29,343 nucleotides of DNA from Rhizobiaceae bacterium (GTDB lineage Bacteria > Pseudomonadota > Alphaproteobacteria > Rhizobiales > Rhizobiaceae). The stretch's first letter is position 1. Every line of letters starts with the position of its first letter. Below the pieces are notes generated by a model. It had not been told where the DNA came from and did not search any database. It saw nothing but the letters and a program-made list of their open reading frames with translations. The position numbers and the translations under genes were made by a program. The stretch spans positions 1 through 29,343 of the forward strand of contig JAKISV010000009.1 of assembly GCA_021648425.1 (NCBI GenBank), read 5' to 3'. This document shows, in pieces, positions 15,627 through 23,226 of this stretch.

Positions 15627-16421
15627 ATGATCACTGAAAACCCTTTCTCCGCACTTACGGAGATAATTTCACCCACCATTATGCAGATTTACGTCGTTGC
15701 GATGTTTATACTGGTTGTTGGCGGCACATTATTGGACACTTTACACAAAAAAAGCGCCAAATACTTTTTTGAGAATTCAAAAAAGGCCAAAGCCAATGCC
15801 ACCAAAACACTGAGTAGCGGCGATAAAATGTCGATTGCTGCCAGCACCGTTGCATCGGATATTCTGACTTCGGCTGAATTCTGCCATGCGAACCGCAGAA
15901 TAGCCCATCTGCTCACCATGTACGGTTTTGTGCTGTTTGTCGCAACCAGCGCCATTATGGTGTTTGGCTATCTGGCACCGGGTTCTTTAACCCCCGTCAT
16001 TTGGCCATTGCTGTGGCATTTGGGAGCAATCATGCTTTGTGTCGGTGGTTACTGGTTCTGGTTTGCCATTCGTGTTGACGTGACAGCCGAAGGCAACCCC
16101 TGGTACCGGATTATACGCGCTGATCTGTTCCAGCTTTCTTTGTTGGCAATGGCAACATTCGCATTGATCTGGTCATTCTTGCAGTTCACCGGCGCCGGTT
16201 TCATTACAATTGTGTTTCTGGCCCTGTTCCTGATTTCCAGCACGGTTTTATTCGGCACAGTTTTGTGGTCCAAATTTGCCCACATGTTTTTCAAGCCGGC
16301 CGCCGCCTACCAAAAGCGTATCGTTATAGCAGACGGCTCAAGGGACAATCTGCCGGAACCAGCTGATCGGCCTAAGAAATTTGGTCTTGGCATCAAAAGG
16401 CTCAGACCCCGTAACTATTGA
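15627..16421 (+). CDS. aprM: AprM, membrane anchor/electron-transfer subunit of APS reductase
   Basis: An integral membrane protein of 264 residues placed directly before aprBA, thought to pass electrons from the soluble APS reductase to the quinone pool in organisms lacking QmoABC. Five hydrophobic segments are visible at about 17-38, 93-116, 123-148, 166-187 and 190-213. A basic soluble loop (about 40-90) follows the first. Histidines at 94, 131 and 219 near helix ends could ligate haem, but that is inference. The tail (about 222-264) is basic. AAGGAG lies 10 nt upstream of the ATG. Promoter signals are in the upstream 36-bp repeat, shared divergently with the metallophosphoesterase gene. 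aprB follows after 79 bp. Confidence 0.85.
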   Translation: MITENPFSALTEIISPTIMQIYVVAMFILVVGGTLLDTLHKKSAKYFFENSKKAKANATKTLSSGDKMSIAASTVASDILTSAEFCHANRRIAHLLTMYGFVLFVATSAIMVFGYLAPGSLTPVIWPLLWHLGAIMLCVGGYWFWFAIRVDVTAEGNPWYRIIRADLFQLSLLAMATFALIWSFLQFTGAGFITIVFLALFLISSTVLFGTVLWSKFAHMFFKPAAAYQKRIVIADGSRDNLPEPADRPKKFGLGIKRLRPRNY

Positions 16422-16500
16422 ATTTTGCTGACAACACATAAATCCTGATCGATCATCGGCTTTGCTGTTCATCGATTCCAACCATCAAAGGGAAATCTAA

Positions 16501-16971
16501 ATGCCAACATTTGTCTATATGACCAAGTGCGACGGTTGTGGCCATTGTGTCGACATTTGCCCGTCCGATATCATGCACATTGATAAGACAACGCGACGTG
16601 CCTACAATATGGAGCCCAATATGTGTTGGGAATGTTATTCCTGCGTAAAGGCCTGCCCGCAAAACGCCATCGATGTGCGCGGTTACGCCGATTTTGCTCC
16701 GCTTGGACACTCCGTTCGGGTGCTGCGCGAGGAAGAAAAAGGCACCATCGCCTGGAAAATCAAATTTCGTGACGGGCGTGAGAAAAACTTCCTGTCACCA
16801 ATCACCACCAAACCCTGGGGAGAAGCCATTGAAGATTTGGCCACCCTTCCGGTTCCCGAGCCAGACGCGCTCGACACACAGGAGCTTTGTTATGAACCCG
16901 ATGTTCTGGGCTATGAAGGCGGTGTTCGGACTTTGAAAAAAGGTCAGCTTAAGCAAGGGGTATATTACTGA
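16501..16971 (+). CDS. aprB: Adenylylsulfate (APS) reductase, beta subunit
   Basis: The iron-sulfur subunit of cytoplasmic APS reductase, 156 residues. It carries two [4Fe-4S] clusters that move electrons between the FAD of AprA and the membrane partner. Cluster cysteines are C10, C13, C16, C20 and C42, C45, C48, C52, each a C-x2-C-x2-C-x3-C-P set. The rest forms the beta-sheet and C-terminal tail that wraps AprA in known structures. AAAGGGAAA precedes the ATG. The stop overlaps the aprA start by one base (TGATG), consistent with equimolar synthesis of the heterodimer. Confidence 0.96.
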   Translation: MPTFVYMTKCDGCGHCVDICPSDIMHIDKTTRRAYNMEPNMCWECYSCVKACPQNAIDVRGYADFAPLGHSVRVLREEEKGTIAWKIKFRDGREKNFLSPITTKPWGEAIEDLATLPVPEPDALDTQELCYEPDVLGYEGGVRTLKKGQLKQGVYY

Positions 16972-18806
16972 TGAGCAAGGTTAAAACAGTATTTGAGGAT
17001 TGCGATATCCTCGTAGTTGGCGGCGGTATGGGCGGCACAGGTGCAGCTTATGAAGCGCGCTATTGGGGCCGTGATCTGAAAATTGTTATCGCTGAAAAAG
17101 CCAATATCGATCGTTCCGGCGCTGTTGCCCAGGGCCTTTATGCGATCAACTGCTACATGGGCACCCAGTGGGACGAGAACAATCCCGAAGACCATGTGCG
17201 TTATGCGCGCAATGACCTGATGGGCATGGTGCGTGAAGATCTGGCTTTTGATATGGCGCGTCATGTGGATTCTGCTGTTCACAAGTTTGAAGAGTGGGGC
17301 CTGCCACTGATGAAGAATGAAGAAACCGGCAGGTATCTTCGTGAAGGCAAATGGCAGATCATGATTCACGGTGAAAGCTATAAACCGATTGTCGCAGAAG
17401 CAGCACGCAAATCAGCGGACAAGATTTATAACCGCATCATGATTACCCACCTTTTGATGGATGACAGCAAGGAAAACCGTATTGGCGGAGCCGTTGGATT
17501 TAACGTGCGCACCGGCGATTATCATGTGTTCCGCGCCAAAGCGGTTATTGTCGCTTCTGGTGGCGCTTCGCATATCTTCAAACCACGCTCAGTGGGTGAA
17601 GGCATGGGCCGTACCTGGTATGCGCCGTGGAGCTCGGGTTCCGCTTACGCTTTGTGTATTGATGCAGGCGCCAAGATGACCCAGATGGAAAACCGTATCG
17701 TGCTGGCGCGCTTTAAGGATGGTTATGGCCCGGTTGGTGCATATTTCCTTCACCTGAAAACCTATACGCAAAATGCCTATGGCGAAGAATATGAATCAAA
17801 ATGGTATGACGAGCTGAAGGGAATGGTCGGTGATTATATTGATCACGAACCGCGCCCAACCTGTTTGCGCAACCATGCCTTCATCAAGGAAGTGGCCGCC
17901 GGTCGCGGTCCAATCCATATGGTTACCAAAGAAGCCTTCCAGGACCCCCATCTGGAGGAAGTGGGCTGGGAAAACTTCCTCGGCATGACCGTTGGTCAGG
18001 CTGTTGTTTGGGCATCACAAAATATCGACCCCAAATATACCAATCCCGAGCTGACCACCTCTGAACCCTATGTCATGGGATCGCACGCCACCTGTTCAGG
18101 TGCCTGGGCCAGTGGACCCGAAGATATCGCACCCGATGAATATCAGTGGGGCTATAACCGCATGCTGACCGTTGATGGTCTGTTTGGTGCAGGTGATACC
18201 CTTGGCGGCACAGCCCATGCATTCTCCTCCGGTTCGTTTACTGAAGGCCGGTTGGCTGCAAAGGCGGCAGTTAAATATATCCGCGATCTGAAAACCGACA
18301 AGATCGAAGTTTCCGAGAAGCAATATGAAGACTTGAAAGAAGAAATCTTCAAGCCACTCGAAAACTATGCGGTAGGTCGCAACGAGATTACTGCTGGTAC
18401 GGTTTCGCCAAGTTATCTGTTGCCACTTCACGGTCTGCAGCGGCTTGAAAAACTCATGGATGAATATTGTGGCGGTATCGGCGTCAACTATATGACCAAT
18501 GAGCCATTGCTCACCCGGTGTATTGAATTACTCGATATTCTGGAAGAGGATCTGGATCATATTGGCGCAGAAAACAACCATGAACTGATGCGTGCCTGGG
18601 AACTGAAACATCGGTTGCGCACATCGCAATCGGTGGCGCAACATACCTTGTTCCGCAAAGAAACCCGCTGGCCGGGCTACTATTACCGTGGCGACCACAT
18701 GAAACTGGATGACGAAAACTGGCATTGCCTTACCTTGTCCCAGCGTGATCGCAAAACCGGTGAATGGACCATGGAAAAGGCTCCCGTCTATCACATAGTT
18801 GATTGA
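16971..18806 (+). CDS. aprA: Adenylylsulfate (APS) reductase, alpha subunit (FAD)
   Basis: The catalytic flavoprotein, 611 residues. In the oxidative direction it combines sulfite and AMP into APS, delivering two electrons through AprB. The N-terminal FAD fold has DILVVGGGMGGTGAAYEAR (12-30), followed by RSGAVAQGL (48-56). The active-site histidine is probably His372 in GSHATCSGAW, and FGAGDTLGGTAHAFSSGSF (about 405-423) closes the flavin site. AAGGGG lies 9 nt upstream of the start inside the end of aprB. A strong terminator follows 14 bp after the stop. Presence of AprM and Sat next door and of Xsc and SoeABC nearby favours sulfite oxidation over sulfate reduction, which is inference; no dissimilatory sulfite reductase genes are in the window. 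Confidence 0.96.
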   Translation: MSKVKTVFEDCDILVVGGGMGGTGAAYEARYWGRDLKIVIAEKANIDRSGAVAQGLYAINCYMGTQWDENNPEDHVRYARNDLMGMVREDLAFDMARHVDSAVHKFEEWGLPLMKNEETGRYLREGKWQIMIHGESYKPIVAEAARKSADKIYNRIMITHLLMDDSKENRIGGAVGFNVRTGDYHVFRAKAVIVASGGASHIFKPRSVGEGMGRTWYAPWSSGSAYALCIDAGAKMTQMENRIVLARFKDGYGPVGAYFLHLKTYTQNAYGEEYESKWYDELKGMVGDYIDHEPRPTCLRNHAFIKEVAAGRGPIHMVTKEAFQDPHLEEVGWENFLGMTVGQAVVWASQNIDPKYTNPELTTSEPYVMGSHATCSGAWASGPEDIAPDEYQWGYNRMLTVDGLFGAGDTLGGTAHAFSSGSFTEGRLAAKAAVKYIRDLKTDKIEVSEKQYEDLKEEIFKPLENYAVGRNEITAGTVSPSYLLPLHGLQRLEKLMDEYCGGIGVNYMTNEPLLTRCIELLDILEEDLDHIGAENNHELMRAWELKHRLRTSQSVAQHTLFRKETRWPGYYYRGDHMKLDDENWHCLTLSQRDRKTGEWTMEKAPVYHIVD

Positions 18807-18820
18807 TCCCAAATTATTGC

Positions 18821-18855
18821 AGGGCGGGGATATTCTCCGCCCTCAATCTTTTTTT
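18821..18855 (+). terminator. Intrinsic terminator after aprMBA
   Basis: AGGGCGGGGA (18821-18830) pairs with TCTCCGCCCT (18834-18843) over 10 bp with one G-T wobble and a 3-nt loop. It is followed by CAATC and seven Ts (18849-18855). It ends the apr operon and separates it from the repeat-protein gene. Confidence 0.9.
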
Positions 18856-18940
18856 AGCGAGCAGAAAACAATCTGCCGGACTTGCCAACGCAATTCCATT
18901 GACGCTATTACCTGACCCTTAAATCGTACATTATTCCCAA

Positions 18941-18970
18941 CTTTGCAACATTCCCATCTTTGCAACATTC
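18941..18970. repeat. Tandem 13-bp repeat CTTTGCAACATTC upstream of the TPR gene
   Basis: Two perfect copies (18941-18953 and 18958-18970) spaced by a 17-bp period, ending 18 bp before the start codon. The second runs into a small palindrome, ATTCA-GTG-TGAAT. The position suggests an operator or activator site. ACATTC also occurs in the 36-bp repeats and at the soeA promoter, which may be coincidental. Confidence 0.5.
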
Positions 18971-18988
18971 AGTGTGAATTGAACCGTT

Positions 18989-20149
18989 ATGGATATACCA
19001 GAATCACGCAATGAAGTTAAAAGTGCTGAAGACTTCATGCTGGAAATTGAGCATTGTATAAAAGCAGCGCGCGAGCCTGGCCTCGATGTCGCAGGCCAAT
19101 GGTTGCACCAATACAGGCGGGCATCGCTGTTAATCGAATATGGTCAACAATTTCGCAATATTGAAGCAATGGAGCAGGCAATTGATTTGCTGGAGAACAC
19201 GGTTCTGGATCTCGCTCCCAAAAATGAACGGCCCGACGACTGGGGATTAACCCTGAGCAGTCTTGGCAATGTGCTGGGAATTTTAGGGCAGCGTCATCGT
19301 GGCACCCAGTTGCTGGAAAGCTCTATTGGCGCATATGAAGAAGCCCTGGGCGCATTGAGCCGCCAGAAAGCACCACTTGAATGGGCAACCACCCAGAATA
19401 ATCTTGGCAATGCCTATGGCGTGCTTGGTCAGCGCCAGGGCAATGAGCCAATGCTTGAAAAATCCATTACTGCATTTGAACTGGCACTTGAAGAGCGGAC
19501 CAGGGATAATACACCTGATGAATGGGCCACGACCCAGAATAATCTTGGAGCCGCATTGCATACGTTGGGGCAGCGCCAAAAGGGAACCCGCTTGCTGGCT
19601 AAATCGGTTGCTGCCTATAAAAAAGTGCTGGAGGAATGGACGCAGTCACGCGTACCCCTGAAATGGGCAACTACGCTGAATAATCTTGGCACGGTGCTGC
19701 GGGTTCAAGGAGAGCGCCAAAGTGGCTCGCGCACCCTGGAAAAATCTGTGGCTGCATTTAAAAATGCGCTGAAAGTTCGCAAGCGCGAACTTGTGCCAAA
19801 AGACTGGGCGATGACCCAGAATAATCTGGGTGCAGCATTGCAAAAACTGGCCGAGCGGCAGGAAGGAACACCGTTGCTCGAACAGGCAGTTGCCGCCTAT
19901 AAAAATGCACTGGAAGAATGGACCCGAGACAAAATGCCGATGGGCTGTGCAATGACAATGGCCAATCTGGGCGTGGCGCGCATGGCTCTGGCTGAGCGGG
20001 CAAAAGACCAGGCTGTGTCACGGCTTGCTGTTGAGGATATCAGTGCGGCCTGCGAGATATTCCGCGATGCCAGCCATGCACAATATCGCGAACTTGGAGA
20101 AGAGCAATTGGGCAAGGCAAAAGCACTGCTGGAAGAACTTGGTAGCTAA
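18989..20149 (+). CDS. Tetratricopeptide-like repeat protein with 47-residue repeats
   Basis: A 386-residue, probably cytosolic protein with no signal peptide or membrane segment. After an N-terminal part (1-81, including a divergent repeat at about 31-81), five regular 47-residue units start at residues 82, 129, 176, 223 and 270. A decayed sixth begins at 317. Each unit follows P-x-x-W-A-T-T-x-N-N-L-G then L-G-x-R-Q, L-L-E-x-S-V-A-A-Y and A-L-E-E-W-T-R, a helical TPR-like solenoid. Such proteins usually bind other proteins. No catalytic domain is attached. It stands alone between the apr terminator and metY. The ribosome site is weak. Function is unknown; a link to sulfur metabolism rests only on position. 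Confidence 0.82.
   Translation: MDIPESRNEVKSAEDFMLEIEHCIKAAREPGLDVAGQWLHQYRRASLLIEYGQQFRNIEAMEQAIDLLENTVLDLAPKNERPDDWGLTLSSLGNVLGILGQRHRGTQLLESSIGAYEEALGALSRQKAPLEWATTQNNLGNAYGVLGQRQGNEPMLEKSITAFELALEERTRDNTPDEWATTQNNLGAALHTLGQRQKGTRLLAKSVAAYKKVLEEWTQSRVPLKWATTLNNLGTVLRVQGERQSGSRTLEKSVAAFKNALKVRKRELVPKDWAMTQNNLGAALQKLAERQEGTPLLEQAVAAYKNALEEWTRDKMPMGCAMTMANLGVARMALAERAKDQAVSRLAVEDISAACEIFRDASHAQYRELGEEQLGKAKALLEELGS
19232..20074 (+). repeat. About six tandem 141-bp coding repeats
   Basis: In-frame tandem units of 141 bp encode the 47-residue repeats; five are regular (19232-19936) and the sixth is decayed. Protein-level similarity is strong, while the DNA units have diverged, so these are old duplications rather than a recent slippage tract. 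Confidence 0.75.
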
Positions 20150-20291
20150 GCGCTTCTTACTTGCGCTGATTCATCCCCGATTGAAGATTTCTTTCACAAT
20201 TTAAACAAAAATTGGCAAACCATTCTTTGCTATTGGCACATTATCCTGCAATCTTCCTTTTTTGCCGTATTCTATTGAGGAAAATTATTCG

Positions 20292-21566
20292 ATGAGTGAC
20301 AAAACGCCAGAATTCTCAACCCTTGCTGTCCATGCCGGTGCAGTACCTGATCCCGCCACCGGAGCACGCGCCACACCAATTTATCAAACCACCAGCTTTG
20401 TATTTGACGATGTCGAGCAGGCAGCATCTTTGTTCGGCCTGCAGGCCTTTGGCAATATCTATACCCGCATCACCAACCCCACAACAGCTGTGCTTGAAGA
20501 GCGCGTTGCCACCCTTGAAGGCGGAACAGCTGCGCTGGCAGTGGCTTCCGGCCACGCCGCACAATTGGGCGTGTTTCACACACTGATGATGCCGGGTGAT
20601 GAATTTATTGCTTCCACCAAACTTTATGGTGGCTCAATCAATCAGTTTAACCATGCATTCAAAAGCTTCGGCTGGAATGTAGTCTGGGCCGACCCCGATG
20701 ATCCGGGTTCCTTTGAAGCGGCCCTCAGCGATAAGACCAAAGCCATTTTTATCGAAAGCCTGGCTAATCCCGGTGGCATTGTCACTGATATTGAAGCCAT
20801 TGCAGCCGTTGCCAATAAAGCAGGCGTGCCGCTGATTGTCGACAATACGCTGGCAACACCCTATCTTTGCCGCCCGTTTGAATACGGAGCCGATATTGTT
20901 GTTCACTCACTCACCAAATTCCTCGGCGGTCACGGCAATTCCATGGGCGGCATCATTGTTGATGGCGGCAAATTTGACTGGACCAAGAGCGGTAAATATC
21001 CATTCCTCACCGAGCCGCGCCCGGAATATAACGGCATCGTCATCCATGAGACATTCGGCAATTTCGGCTTTGCCATTGCCTGCCGTGTTTTAGGCCTGCG
21101 CGATCTGGGGGCGGCAATTTCACCGTTTAACTCGTTTTCGATTATTACCGGTATAGAAACCCTGCCGCTGCGCATGCGCAAACATTGTGACAATGCGCTT
21201 GAGGTGGCGAAATATCTGGAAAATCACGATAAAGTCGAATGGGTGCGTTATGCCGGTCTTGCAAGCGACCCCAGCCACACCCTGCAACAAAAATACATGC
21301 CCAAAGGTGCCGGAGCGGTTTTAACCCTGGGGCTTAAAGGTGGTTATGAAGCAGGTATTGCGCTGGTTTCAAACGTCAATCTGTTTTCACACCTGGCCAA
21401 TATTGGCGATACCAAAAGCCTGATCATCCACCCGGCTTCAACCACTCACAAACAACTGAGCGATGAGCAAAAAACCCAGGCTGGCGCAGGTCCGCAGGTG
21501 GTGCGGCTGTCAATTGGCATTGAAGATGTCAGCGACATTATCGCCGATCTGGAGCAGGCGCTTTAA
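20292..21566 (+). CDS. metY: O-acetylhomoserine sulfhydrylase (MetY-type, PLP enzyme)
   Basis: A cytosolic PLP-dependent enzyme of 424 residues, of the Cys/Met metabolism family. It is expected to make homocysteine from O-acetylhomoserine and sulfide, or methionine from methanethiol. Visible are ARATPIYQTTSFVF (about 23-36), NIYTRITNPT (about 54-63), the PLP lysine K209 in HSLTKFLGGHG, EPRPEYNG and the C-terminal RLSIGIED. The large size and the EPRPEYNG insertion favour MetY over cystathionine gamma-synthase. ATG at 20292 is chosen: TGAGGA lies upstream and a TTG at 20262 has no support. No SAM riboswitch was recognised in the 142-bp leader. Its stop overlaps the convergent soeC stop by 4 bp. 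Confidence 0.9.
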   Translation: MSDKTPEFSTLAVHAGAVPDPATGARATPIYQTTSFVFDDVEQAASLFGLQAFGNIYTRITNPTTAVLEERVATLEGGTAALAVASGHAAQLGVFHTLMMPGDEFIASTKLYGGSINQFNHAFKSFGWNVVWADPDDPGSFEAALSDKTKAIFIESLANPGGIVTDIEAIAAVANKAGVPLIVDNTLATPYLCRPFEYGADIVVHSLTKFLGGHGNSMGGIIVDGGKFDWTKSGKYPFLTEPRPEYNGIVIHETFGNFGFAIACRVLGLRDLGAAISPFNSFSIITGIETLPLRMRKHCDNALEVAKYLENHDKVEWVRYAGLASDPSHTLQQKYMPKGAGAVLTLGLKGGYEAGIALVSNVNLFSHLANIGDTKSLIIHPASTTHKQLSDEQKTQAGAGPQVVRLSIGIEDVSDIIADLEQAL

Positions 21567-22480
21567 TAATAAAGCGAAACCGAATGCTCGGCTTCCGCAA
21601 AAAACAGCCAGCGCTCGGCAAACAGGCCAATTATCATCGCCAGCGCTGCGGCTGCCATCGCGCCCTGCGGCAACAGGCCAATGAATATCAGCAGGACAAT
21701 GGCCAGTGGCAGCAGCCCGCCGATAACCATCGCAATCTGGCGCAGGCGCGAAGCGTGTTTGCGGCCAATAATGTGCACCATTTCTTTAGTCAGGTAATTT
21801 GGCCCCGTATGCGGTCGTTCCAGCAATCTCACTTTGCCTATTTTACCAAGACCGGTAGCCGTTGCTGTTGATGATGTGGAATTGGCCAGGCTGCTTTTTT
21901 TCGCCCGCTGCCACCAGAACGTTTTTGCCGCCCAGGCGGTGAGCAAGGCAGCTATCGCCACGATTACAACGGAATTTCCGCCATAGGCATTATTAATGCC
22001 AAAGCCTGCTGCCAGCAGAAAACCTGTGCAAAGCGAGAACGCCAGATAGACGACTGGTGTAAACTTCGTATTCCAGTGTGGAACGGTTTTCATCTGTGCA
22101 TAAATCATTGAGGTGGTGAATACCGTCAGTACGCTGCCGATGGTAACCAGCGCACCCAACCATGCCAACCGCTCACCTTCAATCATCCACCACAAGGCAT
22201 AGATGCCATAAAGCAATAAGGTTGCCACCGCAGCGATGCCTTCACGAGACAGCCAGGAGGAGCGCCATTGCGAAAAGGCGCGCCAGGCTTTTGCCGGGCG
22301 ACCCAGGTGAAAAGTTGAAGACACCAGTCCGGCAACCGCCAAACCAACGCCGACAAAACTGATGACAAAAACATTTGCAGGATTGTCACGAAAAGGAAAA
22401 TCCAGCCCGATAATTGCCAGCATGCCAAATCCCGCACCCGATAAAACACTGAATAAAATTACTGATATTGCCGGATGCAT
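21563..22480 (-). CDS. soeC: SoeC, membrane anchor of sulfite dehydrogenase (DmsC/NrfD-like)
   Basis: An integral membrane subunit of 305 residues, DmsC family, anchoring SoeAB to the cytoplasmic face and passing electrons to quinone. About eight hydrophobic segments are seen. The family stretch STFHLGRPAKAWRAFSQWR (about 55-73) and REGIAAV are clear. A positively charged cytosolic loop (about 190-240) precedes the last helices. AGGAT is near the ATG and overlaps the soeB stop, with a 5-bp gap, so it is the third gene of soeABC. The stop is embedded in the 3' end of convergent metY. The DmsC-type anchor with a cytoplasmic molybdo-subunit fits sulfite dehydrogenase better than periplasmic DMSO reductase. 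Confidence 0.85.
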   Translation of the reverse strand: MHPAISVILFSVLSGAGFGMLAIIGLDFPFRDNPANVFVISFVGVGLAVAGLVSSTFHLGRPAKAWRAFSQWRSSWLSREGIAAVATLLLYGIYALWWMIEGERLAWLGALVTIGSVLTVFTTSMIYAQMKTVPHWNTKFTPVVYLAFSLCTGFLLAAGFGINNAYGGNSVVIVAIAALLTAWAAKTFWWQRAKKSSLANSTSSTATATGLGKIGKVRLLERPHTGPNYLTKEMVHIIGRKHASRLRQIAMVIGGLLPLAIVLLIFIGLLPQGAMAAAALAMIIGLFAERWLFFAEAEHSVSLYY

Positions 22481-22485
22481 ATTGT

Positions 22486-23226
22486 TTATCCTAACTGCTC
22501 AAGCGCGTTATCAAGCCAGCCAAGAAAGCCTTGCGCCTTGACTTTTTGGTTTTCATGTTGTGCAACAACTGTATCGGGACGGGTTTTTTTGCGCGGTGGC
22601 AGATATTGATTAACCGGCCTGGTCCCCATTTCCGGCATCAGATCAAACCCGCCGCGCTCAGCCACCAGTTTGGAGACATCGGAACCAGGATCCCCCAGGT
22701 CGCCAAAATGACGTGCTTTTGCCGGGCAGGTTCTGACGCAAGCTGGAATACGATCTTCCTCCGGCAGGTTTTCATTATAAATACGATCGACACAAAGCGT
22801 GCATTTTTTCATCACATTAGCCACCGGGTCCATTTCCCGCGCACCATAAGGACAGGCCCAGGCGCACAACCCGCACCCCATGCATTTGTCTTCATCCACC
22901 AGCACAATGCCATCTTCACTGCGTTTGTAGCTGGCACCCGTTGGGCATACGGTAACGCACGGCGCATCTTCACAATGCAGGCAGGATTTTGGAAAATGCA
23001 CGATCGATGCAGGCGCATTGTCCGGCTGCACTTCGAACGTATGAATGCGGTTGAGCCACGCGCCCACCGGCTCGGCCCCATAGGCATCCTTATCACCAAG
23101 CGGCTCGCCATAGCCGCCGGTGTTCCATTCCTTGCAGTTCACTACACAAGCATGACAACCCACACAGGTATCAAGGTCGATAACCAGGCCAAGTTTTTTA
23201 TCCGTCGAAGACGGCAGGGTGGTCAT
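22486..23226 (-). CDS. soeB: SoeB, iron-sulfur subunit of sulfite dehydrogenase
   Basis: A cytosolic ferredoxin-like subunit of 246 residues carrying electrons from SoeA to SoeC. Four [4Fe-4S] binding sets are visible: CVGCHACVVNC (21-31), CLHCEDAPCVTVCP (about 81-94), CMGCGLCAWACP (about 115-126) and CTLC with CVRTCP (about 143-167). ATG at 23226 is preferred: AAGGAG lies 8 nt upstream and the start overlaps the soeA stop as ATGA. GTG at 23235 would begin inside the ribosome site. Homologous to the B subunits of DMSO and polysulfide reductases; the SoeB name rests on the linked A and C subunits and the xsc neighbour. Confidence 0.88.
   Translation of the reverse strand: MTTLPSSTDKKLGLVIDLDTCVGCHACVVNCKEWNTGGYGEPLGDKDAYGAEPVGAWLNRIHTFEVQPDNAPASIVHFPKSCLHCEDAPCVTVCPTGASYKRSEDGIVLVDEDKCMGCGLCAWACPYGAREMDPVANVMKKCTLCVDRIYNENLPEEDRIPACVRTCPAKARHFGDLGDPGSDVSKLVAERGGFDLMPEMGTRPVNQYLPPRKKTRPDTVVAQHENQKVKAQGFLGWLDNALEQLG

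Noticed and set aside
20150..20291. A SAM riboswitch in front of metY
   Set aside because: The conserved core and pseudoknot sequences of the SAM-II type were not found. Only a weak GCAAA/TTTGC stem is present.
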